Shown: piece by piece, positions 13,214-26,569 of the stretch
Layout: every line of letters starts with the position of its first letter
How positions within the stretch are numbered: position 1 is the first letter of the stretch
Assembly (NCBI GenBank): GCA_009741485.1
Contig: CM019214.1
Span: 57,907,117-57,971,116 of the forward strand
From: Malurus cyaneus samueli
Lineage: Eukaryota; Chordata; Aves; Passeriformes; Maluridae
DNA length: 64,000 nt
Direction of reading: 5' to 3'
Translations under genes and position numbers: made by a program
Notes under the pieces: model-generated
Told to the model about the DNA's origin: nothing
The model's input: only the letters and a program-made list of their open reading frames with translations
Databases searched by the model: none

Positions 13214-13289
13214 TGAAAATAAGCAAACTGAAAAGGTGGGTTTGCAACTTCATTCCCTGCTCATTTCTCAGCTTATTTATCAGGCCTGG

Positions 13290-13816
13290 TGTAGTGGGTC
13301 TTGCTGGGAGAGAGTTAATTTCCTTCATTGTAGCCCAGATGATGCTGGTTTGGATTTCTGACTAAAGCACCATTGATAACTCACCAGAGACATGGCTATT
13401 GCTGAGCAGTTGTCACACCCTCTTTCCTATCCTATCCCTACAGTAATTAGGCTGAGAGTGGGCAAGAATTTGGGAATGGAACAATCTGGACAGCTGATGT
13501 GAACTGACCAAAGGAATATTCCATGCCATATGGAATCACATTTAGCAATAAAAACCTTGGGGAAGTTCTTTTTGTGCAGAGTAGCAGTCATTGCTTGCAG
13601 ACTGCATGGGCTTTGGTCTATTTGTGGAGCTGGTAATGACTGGCTTTACATCATCTTGTTTTTTCCTCCCTTCCTTCCTCTTTCCTTTGCTTATTGAAGC
13701 GTCTTTATCTCAACCCATAAGTTTTCTCACTTTTGTTCCTCCTATTCTCTCCCTCACCCTGCTGGGGATAAGGAGTGAGCAGGCAGCTGTGTGCTGGCCA
13801 GGGTCAATCCACCACA
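13290..13816 (+). mobile_element. Solo LTR, avian ERVL-like, about 527 bp
   Basis: The segment opens with TGTAGTGGG, ends with CCACCACA, and so keeps the TG...CA ends of an LTR. Internal landmarks match a widespread avian LTR: GAGAGAGTTAATTTCCTTCA, GCTATTGCTGAGCAG, AACTGACCAAAGGAATATTC, CTTTATCTCAACCCATAAG and GTTTTCTCACTTTTGTTCC. No retroviral genes flank it, so it is a solo LTR left by recombination. No 5-bp target duplication is evident (CCTGG on the left, ATTTA on the right), so either it has decayed or an end is misplaced. The family is probably class III (ERVL); the exact subfamily is not certain. The open frame at 13591-14052 starts inside it and is fortuitous. Confidence 0.8.
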
Positions 13817-16370
13817 ATTTACTTTGCAGGCTTTTTAATTGTCTTTACATCAAAGAAGATGTTTCTTATTATCTTAGTTCCTCCACATCCTGTGCATTAG
13901 TTTGTGCTCAGTATTCTTTCCTTTCCAGCTTGATCACCATTTTATCCAAGTGCATGCTGAAATTTGATACTAAATTCAACTCATCCAGCAAATCTGAGTT
14001 CTGCAAAAACTGTCAGGAAGCAGAGATTTCAAGGGTGAATCTAATCTTATAATTCTATTGCCACAGTCTAGAAATATCTTTCAAACTTGTCCATTTGTGA
14101 TTTTCTGAGAGAAGAACTATTGCTGTAAAGTCAGTAAATTAACAAAGAGGCATCAACAGTCAGGACAAAATACCTCAGAAAAAAAAGTTCTATACACAAC
14201 TTACATGATAACAAATAAAAGGTTTGAAACAAATCTTGTCTTTCATTTAAAGAAGTACTAGAGTGTGCTAGATTGTCTCAAAACCTCTTCTGGTAAAAGC
14301 CATTGGATTTCAGATGGCTGCAGGAAGACATACACACAGAGACAGATAATCATTAGGTGAAGGCTGTATGAGATTCAGCATAATGATAAGATGATAAAGA
14401 TCGAAATTCACCTTTCCCAAATGCCTAGATTTCCTGCAGGTAAATCAACACAAAATGTTCATAAAATGCTATGAGAAACATCCTTTTTTTGAAAATGAGA
14501 ATGAGGTAGAATTTAGGATTGTAGATCCAAACTTGTGACTCCCCAGAACTTTTCAAGATATGGGAATTTCCAGGTTAACTTTTGTCCATTCCAGCATTTT
14601 CATCCTGACCTCTACACCTGTCTGAATCTGGATGGAACCTTAGAATATGTGTTCATTTGCTTAAGCCTGAGGGAAAGTTTAACTTGCTAGGCAAGCACAA
14701 AACATGCACACCACACATCAGGCATGATCCATACACATTGGTCACATTCATACACTCATTTTCATTCAGGACAAAGGAAAAAATAAAATAAACAGACCAG
14801 AAAAAAAGGAGAGAGATCTACTTCCACGCTCTCTCTTCACCCAATAGATCTTTGTCCTGGAAGGTGGTCAGAGTTTATTGTTTTCCTTACACTGACAACA
14901 TTCATCTAGTAAAAAAGAGCTCAGTGTTGATCTCTTCTCCAAAAAGTTGTTCTCTTTGTTTTGTTGTTGTTGCTGGTAGTGGTTTTCTGTTTGAGGATTT
15001 TTTTTTTCTAATGACACCATTAGCGAATCCTAGAAGTGGAACCCAGTATGGCTATCCATCTCTTTTTCAGGGACACGCACCGTACCTGAACTAGAGCTGT
15101 CCCTCTCTTTTGTACTGTGATGAAGAGAGGATTTTTTTTCTAGAAAGCTATAAAGAGATGCTTTTAATACCTTCACCTCACTAGCAACCTTGTGGTTAGA
15201 GCAGCCCTTTGGAAAATGGTATTGGGGAATACTGGTTCTCTGCACTAAAGCAACTATGGACAGGAAAAAAGACATTCATCCATTAAGAATGCAAAGTTGC
15301 AGGATAATGAACTGTGCAAGATAATTTCCTACTGTGTTAAAAAAAATCATTGTCTTTCATGTTAAGCTTCCTGACAGAAGGTGTGATACACTTGGTGAAT
15401 TTCATGTTAATTCCCATATGAAAATACAGAAATGTGTTTTTCCCAATAGCCAAAATCTGTGTTCAATACCAGCTGTAAATGTATGGCAAAGTAATTTAAG
15501 TTGAAAAAAACAATTGTTATATGTGATACATGTCAATATTTTTCTACTTAAATATTTTTTTGTCTGTTACACCTAGAAACCCCTTTTTTTGTGAATGCTT
15601 TATGAATTTTAAAAACTCTATTATTTTTTCTATACTTTATTTCTAGTGCTAGATTTTTAAAAAATCCAAAAAGAAAAAAAATCTTTAGAAAGGGCAGTTA
15701 TAATATTGCAGCATAGTATTTTAGTTAAAGAAAATGCCTTATCCAACATGACATTAAGAGTTACTTTTCAAGCAGGAGAAGCTATGCCATACCTTGTTCT
15801 TGAGAGTCCCTGGTACAAACAATTTCCACTCCTTAGCTCTAAACCAGTCTCTGAGTTTATTTGCATGAATGCCAGATGTTCTATTTAACAACTTCATGAT
15901 AGATTAAATTATTTAAATTTAAAACTATGATTTTTGCATTGACAGTTGTCTCAGATCCGTATTTTTAGCACCCTTCATGCACCCAGTAACACCCAAATAC
16001 AATACCTATACAACAATGGAAAGCACAAAAGAAGTTCAGTGTTAAAGTAGAACAATAGAGTGCATTTACCAGAAAGAATATTACACAATTTTGTCAGAAA
16101 CTGCATGCTGTCAATTCTCTCTTAGCCTCCCTAAAGTTTTAAAGAACAATAACTTCACAGAGCTTCTGGAAATGGCCACTTTAAAGTAAATTTCCAAATC
16201 ATGAAATTTGATTTCATGAATCAAATGAGAGGAATATTCTCTCCCTGTGTCTTTGCATGTTTGAAATGGTTAATAGGAAGCTTCTGTTAGGACCTACTTT
16301 ATTACTTATACAGTACTATAAATGTATGAGATGTTTGCAGATTAATAAAACAGAGAAAGGAGTTTACAAC
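13817..16370. other. Non-coding stretch
   Basis: AT-rich DNA with no recognised repeat or exon. Open frames at 14852-15094 and 15030-15275 overlap on opposite strands, as expected from chance in a shared low-stop region. Confidence 0.55.
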
Positions 16371-16595
16371 TTAAGGGGAGCAGCTTTCTGCCTTAACATC
16401 TTCTCCTAGAAGCATCACCTCTGCATGCAAAGGGAGGACAGTTCTCCCAATTTCTGTGTGGAAAATTATCTTGTGCCATTCAACTACAAGCAAAATCTCT
16501 TCCTCCATTGTTGTTGCATGAACTCTGCCAGCTTCTGATTTGTGGGACAGCATCAGTGTGCACAGCCCATTTATTCTCTTCATCCAGCTGCAAAA
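16371..16595 (-). other. Open frame led by a strong 3' splice-site-like sequence; possible exon or degenerate retroviral RNase H
   Basis: On the minus strand a pyrimidine tract (GCCCTTTCCTTTTTTTGCAG, ending at about 16591) is followed directly by an open frame of some 70 codons that stops at 16371. The tract plus CAG is a textbook acceptor, so this could be a terminal exon of a non-coding or unknown transcript. Alternatively, a second minus-strand frame and then this one show a loose resemblance to the start of a retroviral RNase H domain (a W-x-x-x-T-D-like motif early, an A-E motif later), which would make it a frameshifted ERV pol scrap. Neither reading is firm: no matching exon, no donor partner and no flanking integrase or reverse transcriptase could be found. 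Confidence 0.25.
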
Positions 16596-19500
16596 AAAGG
16601 AAAGGGCAAGAATAACCTTCATAATCTTGTTCTAATTCACTTAATTGTTGATCGTTCAGAACTTCTTGAACTCTTTAAAGAATGGAATGCTATTTTCATC
16701 TTCCCAATGCAAGGCCCAAGCATAAAAATATCTTTTCAATCTCAGCCAATAAATTATTCATGATCCCCCAGGCAGTGTGCTCCATATCATGAAATAAATA
16801 ACTGTATTTGATAAAGTCATTATCAAAGAAAGCAGTTTTCTTGATGTGAACAGAGCCTTAAAGACAGACTTAACAGTACTCTTTTCACTCTAATCCCTGT
16901 CCACAGTACCGAGAGGAGACCCATATCTGCAGTCCTGTCTTGAGAAACTACTTCTGGTGGGGAATTTTCAAAAAGACAGAAAAAGGGTTGAAGGCCAGAG
17001 AACGGATCATGGTTCGTGTTTTATCCACATGAAGTACTTCAGCCATTTCCATCAGGACCAGAAAAAAAGGGTACTTTATGACTGCATAAAGCTTTCATGG
17101 TTTAATGCACAGGAAGGGCTCGATTTGGTGCAAATTTGATGGAATCAATGCTGAGGTTGTGTATCTGGACACCATGTAGAGTGCGTAATTTGGAATGTGA
17201 GCACAAGACCCTTTTACTCATTGCACTTCAGGCACGTGCAGAGCACACCTGGGGCTGGCAACTGATTCTCCCTTGGCTGGCCACAGAGATGAGACATGGA
17301 GGTATTGTTCTAGAGATGTACTAAAGTGCAGCACGTGAGAAACTGAACCTCAGCTCACTGTGTCTGTCACTAACCAGTTAATCAGCATCTCAGTTATAAT
17401 ATTAACATTAAGATGAAAGTTTGACTTCTTTTCATTTTCTTTTAAAATGAAATCAGAACTGTTTTCATGCAAGATTTTTTTTTTCTTTTTTGAAGTACAA
17501 AAGAAAGAGACTGGAGGGGAGGACATCCTTGGCTTTTTACCAATCAAAAGGAATGAAACTTGGTTGAAAAAAAAAGCATTTCTGAAGAATGAGGTATATT
17601 AATTACCCAATTAAATTCAGGTAATTTAGCATGTCTCTTTAGCCATAAATAAATGTACACTTCAGTTAAACAGGTACTTAGACACTCATGTCTAGAAAAA
17701 TTACTCCTTTCCAAATAGGAATATATTTACAGATGAAAGATAGAAAACTGGGTAGCCAGAGTGAAAACCTATCTCAAATGTTAAATTAATTCAAAGTTGT
17801 TTGTAATCAAAAAATAGTGGGTTTACCTGATTATTTACACTTGCCACGTCTATGCATTCAGTCCAAGGATAAGAAAGAGTAATAAAAAAATACAGTGTGA
17901 TCATAGATCATTTTTTCATTCTTTGTTTCTAAAATCTCCTGGTACTACAACATTACCTTCCTGCATCTTGCTTGAAAAAACACAAAACACTAGCAACAGT
18001 GGATCTTAAAATGCATATGTGATAATTTTAAGGTTTGTCCATACAGCATGCCTGCAGGATGCATGGAATTATTACATTAATGTCATTTGTTTGCACTGTG
18101 TTAGTCTCAGCAGGTTCATTCCAGCCCAAAACCTTTTAGTAACATAAAAAGGCAACTAATGCATATGTACAGTTGAAACATCTGTGCAAATTTTGTCCCT
18201 TTCCATAAATGGGTGATTGAATATTAAAAAAAAATAATAAATTTCATTGCAGTTGACTCTATTAATTCTGAATGCTTGTGTAGTAACTGTAGTGCCTTCA
18301 ATTTGTAAACAAACTAACCTACAGCTCTGAGTACCAGAATCTGATCCCCAGAGTCCCAGAGTACTTGGAAACTCATTTGAGATCAGCAATGACTGCTAAT
18401 ATTGATGATATTCAAATAAGCAAAAGTATTGCCTTTTAAGTAGACAAAGTATTATCCACAAGACTTAATCTCAAAGACTTTTGTGGTAAAGTGGAATTTG
18501 GAAATTAGATGTTTCAAAAAAAAAACCAAAAACAAAAAAAAACAGACTCTGCTCTTGCCTTAGAGGTACTGACTGTGCAGACACTTCCCTGCTATTCTAT
18601 AGTGTTAATGCATTTCTCCAAAGACCACTGATGGTAAAATGTACACACAGCTCTTTGAATAGAGTCCTGAACAAAGCATTACTTAATTTAGGAAAATACC
18701 TAAACCACTGAGCTAGAGTGATGCTCGTCTTGTGTTCACTTTTATTACATTATTCTTCGGTTTTGTGTTGAGCATTTTCACAGTTTCAATGAGCAAGGTT
18801 AAAATGTGCCATTGCCCAGAATAACTTGTTGGTTTAGTTAAAGGATATTGTGGAGTTACTCATACCAAAGTGGGAAATTAAGCCAGTTCTGTTATCTCTG
18901 GGTGAATAACTTTATTGCATAAAAGATGGGAAGCTGTTGTGCCTGGAATTTTTTTATGGATCTAATCAATGTTGTTAAACTACTCTGTCTTTAAATTTTT
19001 AATTGGGATTCAGCAACAACAAAGATGCAACTCTGTAATTGCTTTTATTATCCTTAGCTATTAACTACTTTTTGTGCAGAGAAATATCTCCCCAAAACAC
19101 AGGTATATTTATAGAAATAATGTGTGGACAACAGAGGGGAGGGGGGGAGAATCACAGAAGGCACTTGTTGCTGATAAGAAAACAGGTTGTAATGCAGCAA
19201 GTGCTTTGGCAAACCATGAGGACCACATGGGGTGTGTCAAAATGTACCCAGCAGAAGAATTCTGTCTGCAAGCAGCCTGTACACAGGCAATTATATTACA
19301 GACATTGGCACCAAGGGACAAAATCAACCTCGGAGGAGTGAATCAAATAGAGCTCAAGACACATGTTGTGAAATTGCCCCAAGGAATGGGCAAGCAGCCA
19401 ATAAAGCATAAGGCAGTGTGGTCAGAAATGAGTTGTGCCATGGCCTAACATATGGGATGAAGAAAAATCAGAAGAAACTCCTTCCCTGTCTCAAAGTCTT

Positions 19501-20199
19501 ACACAAAGGATAAAGTTATGCCCTATCCATATCTTTCTCTAAGTGCCTCAATATTTAGAATATGCTTGTCACAGAAAAGAAATCATTCACCTCTCTGTTG
19601 GAGCAATCCTGAGAGCACAGAGCTCCATGAAGTCTGTTAATGCTTGTAGTAAGAATGTAGCTGGTTCAGATATATCATCCCAAAAATGTATGCAGGAACC
19701 GATTGAATTGTAAACATCCTCTATTTGTTTATAGTAGCTATTTAAACTTAGCAGAGGCACTACATTGTTTTAGACCTTCAAGATGTTTGATACTGGTTAA
19801 TTCTCCAACAAATTCTGTAGTTTCAAATGGACACTATAAAAAAAGAAAATATTAAAAATTATGTATAAAGCCAATAGAATTCTTCAAAGATTGCATAATA
19901 CAGGCACTCTTTCATGGACAACTCTGTAATGAGAGAACACTATGAAGCCATTATTTCTTATCCATTTGTTTTATTGGGTTTTTTTCCACACATCTGTAAT
20001 ACAACATCTTAGTCTGGACAGATGAACATTTTTGTTCTATATTAAATATAGAGTCAAATTTTTTGTGGTTTCCTCCCAATTTCTTTACTGACTAATAAAT
20101 GAAATACACTAGGTTAGCAAGAATAATGATGTAACTGTGCATTAAGGAGGGAAAGGTTTGGGATGGAATAGCAGAAATAAAAAAACTTATGCTTTCTAT
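16596..20199. other. Non-coding stretch
   Basis: No gene recognised. 16900-17340 is somewhat less AT-rich and shows short unrelated open frames in several frames, without an identifiable domain. A small A/C tract lies at 18516-18543. An open frame at 19074-19448 (plus strand, 124 codons) covers a slightly GC-richer patch with a G-run at 19136-19147, but its translation has no recognisable domain. Confidence 0.5.
18516..18543. repeat. Short A/C tract
   Basis: An A-run interrupted by CC and C, 28 bases long. Same class as the other A/C tracts. Confidence 0.8.
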
Positions 20200-21340
20200 G
20201 TGTAGGGGTTTTGCTCAAACAGAATAGAAATTTAAAAAAACCCTGCATTTGTTATCCAAGTTGTAATAAAAAGAGGGATACTTTCTAATTTCACCTCTGA
20301 GCCAAATGGGCTCATGTCCAACCCAAAGTTCTCAAGAACAACTTTGATTCTACATGCTACATACCTCTCAAAATTTAAGGCTGCTTGTAGTGACTGAGCT
20401 GTCATTTTGCGAAAAAGCAGAATTAAGAACAACATACTAGAAATCTTGTTTGCTTTTAGAATAATATTGTCAGGCAGTGAAGTTAGGGGAGGGAAAACAA
20501 CAGAAGGGAGCCATCCCTTCATTACGGGAAAACAGAAAAATCCCTTAAAAAGTTGTAGGCAACCGATATCAAGAGCCAAATGAGACAGGCTGTGCAAAGA
20601 CGAGATTTGCATGGATTCCAGGCAGAATCCAGGCAGCAATACTTCCACCTAATACTGTGTGTGCCCCAGTAATGGAATCATTGCTCGCAACAGCGGCTGT
20701 GTTCTGCATGCAAGCCATAACACTCCTTTGTACAAGGTCAGCTCCTCTTTCCACTTCTTATTATTCTCAAAACAGCAGTCCAGCTCATTGATACAGTGAA
20801 GGAGCAATGTCAGATGATTGGCAAGTGTCTCACCAGCAGGAAGTTAGCTGATAAGCTTCTTAGGCAGTGAGCTCTGGTAAGCAGGAAGCACTGGAGCCAG
20901 CTCAAGGAAGTTACCCTTAAAATTGCTTTGCTCAGACCTCAACCTCAGCTGCCTAATTAGAAGTTGTTGAAAGGAAAAGTCTCTTGTGTGCATTTTTCTA
21001 TAGACAAGACTCAGGAAACGTGTTGCTTGGGCGGCAGTAAACAGGGAGATAAATGTTTAAAAGATACCATAAAAAGCCATCAGTCGGTTCACGAGTACAA
21101 GAGTGGAAAAAACAGACTCATATAAGTGTTCACTGAAAGGTTTTGAAGAAGCCTGGGACAGGTCCCAGTGGAAAAGCAGCAGGCAAACAGGCAAGCTATG
21201 CAAATGAGTATTGGCAATTTGAACATTTCCTATTTGTGGAACCCGATCAGGCCCAGTGAAAGGAATGCTGCATCATGAGCACTATCATATTTCTCCACGA
21301 GATCTGCTCTATAGGAAGAGCACTGACAGACCTTTTCTTT
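20200..21340. promoter_or_regulatory. Repeat-free block with clustered transcription-factor-like motifs; candidate conserved non-coding element
   Basis: About 1.1 kb free of recognisable transposons and with higher sequence complexity than its surroundings. Visible motifs include an E-box CAGCTG at 20946-20951 followed three bases later by a homeodomain-type TAATTAG (20954-20960), a GATAAG at about 20849-20854, and an exact octamer ATGCAAAT at 21198-21205. Such combinations are common in developmental enhancers, but single motifs also occur by chance. The 138-codon minus-strand frame at 20232-20648 lies inside and has no domain I recognise. This is an inference from composition, not evidence of activity. 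Confidence 0.25.
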
Positions 21341-24300
21341 ATTGTGATTTAATCATATAGACAGGCACTCTCATTCTTTAAGGAAAAGACAAAGAATATT
21401 AAATTAGGAGCATTAGATGGAGCTAATGATAGGCTGTCTGTGTGAACAGAGAAGGGCATGGAGATGTAAATGCATGGTTGACTAAGGTTATTAAAATAAC
21501 ATTTGCCTGAGTCTTCTCTCTCCCTACGCTGAAGTAGTAACTAGGGCTGCATTGTCATAAAATTGTGAGATCTCTAAACTCATGAAGGCACTCAAACTAT
21601 TTTAAAAGCTCTCTCTGTATGAGTATTTATGTGTGTCTATATATATATGACAAACCCTAATTATTAGATTATATTCAATATAATTCAAAAGTCATTTTGT
21701 TACTTAGGATTCCTCTTCCTTCACATATTCTTACTGCCACAGTACATCCCTTGGCCACATCAAGGAATCTTACAGAGCAGTTCTTTGGGTATACAAACCT
21801 TACTACTTAGCTGGGGCTGGATTTGGAGCTGCCTCTACCTCTGTCAGATACAACTTTGTAGCTATTGCTGATGAAAAAACTTCACACGCCTAGTTAAACA
21901 CCCAAAGCACACACCATTAAGTAGCTTGCTCCACTGAGCAAGCAGACGAGATATAGCACCCACAGATGATTCCAGACAGTCTCAATTATGCCTTTTTGCC
22001 TCAAAAACTAATTAACGGGGCAGTCACACAAGTTCCTCAAAGATGCCACTGGCAGCAGGTCTGTTGTGTTATGGCCACTGCCACCCCTTTCAGCTGCACT
22101 TCTGTCCTTACAAGTAACATGCAACTACCCCTGCCAGCAGCTGCCATCTCACCTTTTCATAAAAGCAAGGTGACTTCATAAGGGAGAACACAGCTGCCAC
22201 CAGGACCAGCTCCATTAATTCCATGGCACTGATATCCATGATCTTTGTGAAAGGTTCAGCCATCAAACCCTCCAGAATCCTTCCTGCAATTGCAGGCTAG
22301 GAAGCAGGAACTTACCATAATTGGTGAGTGCTTGATGAGGCTGCAGGAGGATGACTATGGCATGCAGGGGCTCCCTGAGTGTTTGTGACATATCAGTGGA
22401 GCTGGCAGCTTGCAGTTTAAGTATTAGTGCTCCCATATACACCTCCCTTTTTACTCCCCTGCTGATGGCACAGACACATTCTGAAGCCTTTCAAGGTTAC
22501 TTAACTTCAACACATAGGCACAGCAGGGGGAACTAAAGACTGGAAGAAGGAATTATCTCCGAATTCCCATCTTGTCGGGGTGGGTATTTAGAAGCTATAG
22601 ACATATATATGTGTTTAGAGACGTTCACACATATAAATAAATAATAAATGCAACAGAAAATATGGATCAGAAACGGAGTTTCACAAGACAGTCCTATACT
22701 GTAATTTGTGGAGTATATGTCACAGGCACAATGGAAAGTTAAAGCTTAGAGGCATTATGGGCTGTCATGTCAAATCATACTTAGAGAGCTTTAATATGTG
22801 GATTACAGATACATTAAGCCATACTCTCCCCTGACTATTATGTCAATGGGACTTTGCATATTTGAATAATACTACAGTGTATAATCCTAGTACTATGCCA
22901 TGCATGCACAATAGGTCTGGGTATACCTGAAATGAGCAGGAAAAGTCCAGGTCCTTTGCCAAAACATTAGTTATTTTTAGTGCATAACCGAAGGGACAGA
23001 TACCATTGTTTTATAAATTCTCTTTATAATAAAATTAGCAATCTCAAATGTGCATTTATGATAAAAAAATTCTCTCTGTGTTTTAATAAAACAAAACAGC
23101 GAAGTGTTTTTCCCACCCCATTCTTTTTTTATTTTCAGATCACTACTTCAGTTCATTGGAGCTGAACTGAAGATCTGAAAAACAACTATACTATCTTAAC
23201 TACTTCTCTTTTCCTCTCTGCCCTCCAAATGGGTCCTTGCTGTTCCCAATTACTGAACTGTCCTTTCATCTTCTCAAGGGAGATTCAATCTTTCCACATC
23301 TCTACCTACTGATGCTCCCTCTTTCAATCAGTTACTCAATTTCATCACCTCTCTTCCACCACAAATTTGAGATCCCCACAAATTTGGACAGCACTTACTT
23401 GTGCCTCTCTCACTCCTTCGCCTCTACTTACTGATTTGTTTCTCCCAATGCATAAAGAACAGGACATGCATTAGGGGAGTGAAACAACAAAAGCAGCAAG
23501 AAGTTTTTATGATCCCTGTAAAACTGATTAGAGATGATTATGATTACGTTTGCATTTGCGGTTTCTTTGAGGCAACAGGAGCATATCTATTCAGTGAATC
23601 AGCTGCTGCTGAAACCTGATGCCCATAATATAGGCAGTTTTTTGGGGATTTACTTCAGACTATATCTAGTCTTACACCTTTTTCTGACTTCCACAGAACA
23701 ATTGGAATTATTTTGATTGATTTTATCCCAAAGTAATTCAGTTTATGTACCCTTAAAAAACTCCACATTGCAAACCAAAGTGGTTGCAGTCAGAAAATGT
23801 GCTGCAAAAGTCTGCTTCACCTGAGTTAAATGGTAATTCAGATGCACAAGTATCAAACATGGTAATTTATAACCAAAATTACCTAACTTCAGGCTCCAAC
23901 TGAAATATCAGAAGATTGCAAGTGTAGTTGTCAGAAATCCTTCTCCTTTCCCAGCTGAGAGAAACAGATCTTTCCAGAGGAAAAATCAGTAGAGGCCCAG
24001 TAGAGCATACTAAAAGTTGGTATTGTTTGATGCAAAGAACTTAAAATATTCAAAGAAGTATTAGAGGTTTATAAGAACAACATGAATATCTGGAGCATGT
24101 GTATGGAATAAAGTAAGATAAAGTTTAATCTTGAAACAACTCCTAACTTTCAGGAAATAATGGAACTTGTATAGCAGAGCTTATACAAGGACTGGATGCT
24201 ACAGGATTCTTGGGTTTTTGCATCAAAAATATATATGCAGTGCTGGTGATGATTCTGGACTAAAGAGAGGTCATAAATCTGATCTCGTAGAAAAATTCTA

Positions 24301-25753
24301 TATTTCCCTTCATAGGTAGAAGATAATTGTCAGCCTGAATGTCAACTACAGCTATGCACCAAAACCTGCCTTCAGAAAAAGATAAAAAAATTCTTCCATC
24401 CATATTGTTTCTTTCTGTCTCTGTTCTGGTGTTTTATCTTCACACCTCCCTTTGGCATTTATATTCTTATGGTCTCCATAATCCTCTGTTTCCTTCTGTA
24501 GTCCCATATTTATCTAAGCACCGGTTGAGACCTCTATTTCTCTGTCACTTATCTTCCCTAGTTTCCTTCCCCCCTAATTCTGGATTTCCTTTCTTCCTTT
24601 TTTGTCTCTTAAGAGATGCTGTCAATCTGTGACTACTCTGTGGTTTATGTTATAACGTTTTGTAAAGGAGAGACACTTGTCCAGAGTGCTTGCTTACTTT
24701 TTTTAGCTGTGAGGCAGCATCTACTCTTCTGTAGTTTTAGAGGTTTACCTTTTTAGAGATACTTCTTTTTCAGCTAATTTCTAATAATATTGAACCTTTC
24801 TATCAAAAAAGCTACAAGCACACTTCCTATGATAGCAGTGCTCAAGTCCAGCAATTGGTTTCTACTGCAAAAGATGGGGATTAGTTTCCATGCTGTGTCA
24901 CAGGCGATCACAAATTTAGACTTCTTTTTCCTACCTGTGCTTTCCCACCCAGATAATCAGTTAGCTCACATCTAATGGAGGAAACGAAATAAAGTGTGTA
25001 TAAAGTGAATGACAACACAGTTTAGGCTCAGGTTTTAAATAACATATCAACATGGACACAGACGAAGAGTATTCAAAGAAGCATCAGCTTGCAAAAACAA
25101 TTCACAAGATATTGGAGAATGGACCTTCACCTTATGTAGAAACTCTTAAGGAGGCACTACATAGGCTGAAGTAAGAAGGAGATTACAATGGGGAAACAAA
25201 ATTATTCTTGATGGTGCATCACCACTACATTCCCACTAAAAACTGCTTGCCAATGTGCATGTATATATGAATATGCACGTATGTATATGAACAAGTTGTC
25301 AATAAATCCAAGTGTGCTTGTAGCTCACTTTTGTGAGTGAGAATTATTTTAAATATCAGCCCATGTCTAAGTGGTCTATTAATAGGTACCTCAGGTGACT
25401 GAATATGCTTTGGTGTACCGTATTATTCTTGGCAACATGCATTCCTGCCTTAATAAAGTATAACCTCTTGTGTCCTGTTGCTTTGTTTAATTAAAGTTCT
25501 TTCTATTTATTAACCTGAATCTTTATTATTTTCCCTTTGCAATGGATGATTTAACACAGCTTTCATGCCTGTTCCCACCCATCTGACTCATGTAGAAATA
25601 CAGTCTGAAGGAAGGCTGAAAGCTTTAGCTTTGATGTGTTAACAGCCTGATTATTTTGTGATATTATTTGTTCTGTTATATCAGGCACTGTGATGAGTAT
25701 TCTCTCTTTCTCTTACTGGATAAATAAATTCAACATGGTTGTGTAGGTTGGAA
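21341..25753. other. Non-coding stretch
   Basis: No gene or named repeat. 21820-22560 is a little richer in GC. 23190-23440 and 24390-24620 are pyrimidine-rich on the plus strand, which creates stop-poor frames that look like short ORFs but have no domains. A short (TA)n lies near 21640. Confidence 0.5.
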
Positions 25754-25812
25754 ATTTTTTTTGTTTTGTTTTTGGGGGTTTTGTTTGTTTTGTTTTAGTT
25801 TTTTTTTTTTTT
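25754..25812. repeat. G/T-rich tract
   Basis: TTTTGTTTTG units with one GGGGG run, ending in a T-run. It is the reverse-complement class of the A/C tracts elsewhere in the window. Confidence 0.85.
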
Positions 25813-26569
25813 AAATTAAAAAATAAAATGGGTATATATGGGGGGGGAAGTATCATAATAATTTAGCTTTTGAGATAGCTGCACTGTGTATTTTTTTCCC
25901 CTTCTGTGGAGATAAAGACTGTGACAGGTCAAAGTTCTCTGTCTAAAACTTGTGCCCCTGTATGTGACCTGAAGCCATTGAAAAGTACATATGCCGAAGC
26001 TGGGTGGGTCTTTTTTTGTAAGTTTGTCATTGGTTTTGGCTATTTTCATAAACATTTTAATTTATTCCACCAAGTCTCCACAACCCTTTAAATTACAGAA
26101 CAGGAATGAAATTCATTCCTTCAGGAGAAAATTGCTCCTGGGGAAAAAGTCAAACCTTCTGCACTGTTATGTGATACCAGAGTATAATGAGTATGTAAAG
26201 TATCAAATTAAAAAATGTTAGCAGTTTATTATAGCTGAGCAATCACTGAATGAGAAACACGTTTCCCTTTCATTGAGCATTAAGGACATGACCTGAGGCT
26301 GATAAGCACACTGCTGCCTCAGATTCAACATTTGATTTAGGACTGGAGTAGTTGCCAGCCAAAAATCAACCTAGGATTTGTTTGTTTGTTTAATCAATAA
26401 TTTTCCAAGCTGTTTATAGGAAAGAAGTATTGTAATGAATTAAGAAATTAACTAGGTCTAAGTTACACATTTACATTTTTCATACTCAGTTTTTCTCCAA
26501 GCCATGGCAATACAAATCATCCTTTGAAGACAGCTAAATCCAACACAATTCCTTATGGTTGTGTTTATT

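Noticed and set aside
13591..14052. Plus-strand open frame of 153 codons, the longest in the window
   Set aside because: It starts inside the solo LTR and runs out into unique DNA. The translation is Ser/Phe/Leu-rich with no domain, as expected from a pyrimidine-rich strand.
19074..19448. Plus-strand open frame of 124 codons
   Set aside because: Covers a slightly GC-richer patch, but overlaps equally open frames on both strands and has no identifiable domain.
20232..20648. Minus-strand open frame of 138 codons
   Set aside because: No recognisable domain; the start is arbitrary and the region reads better as non-coding DNA with clustered motifs.
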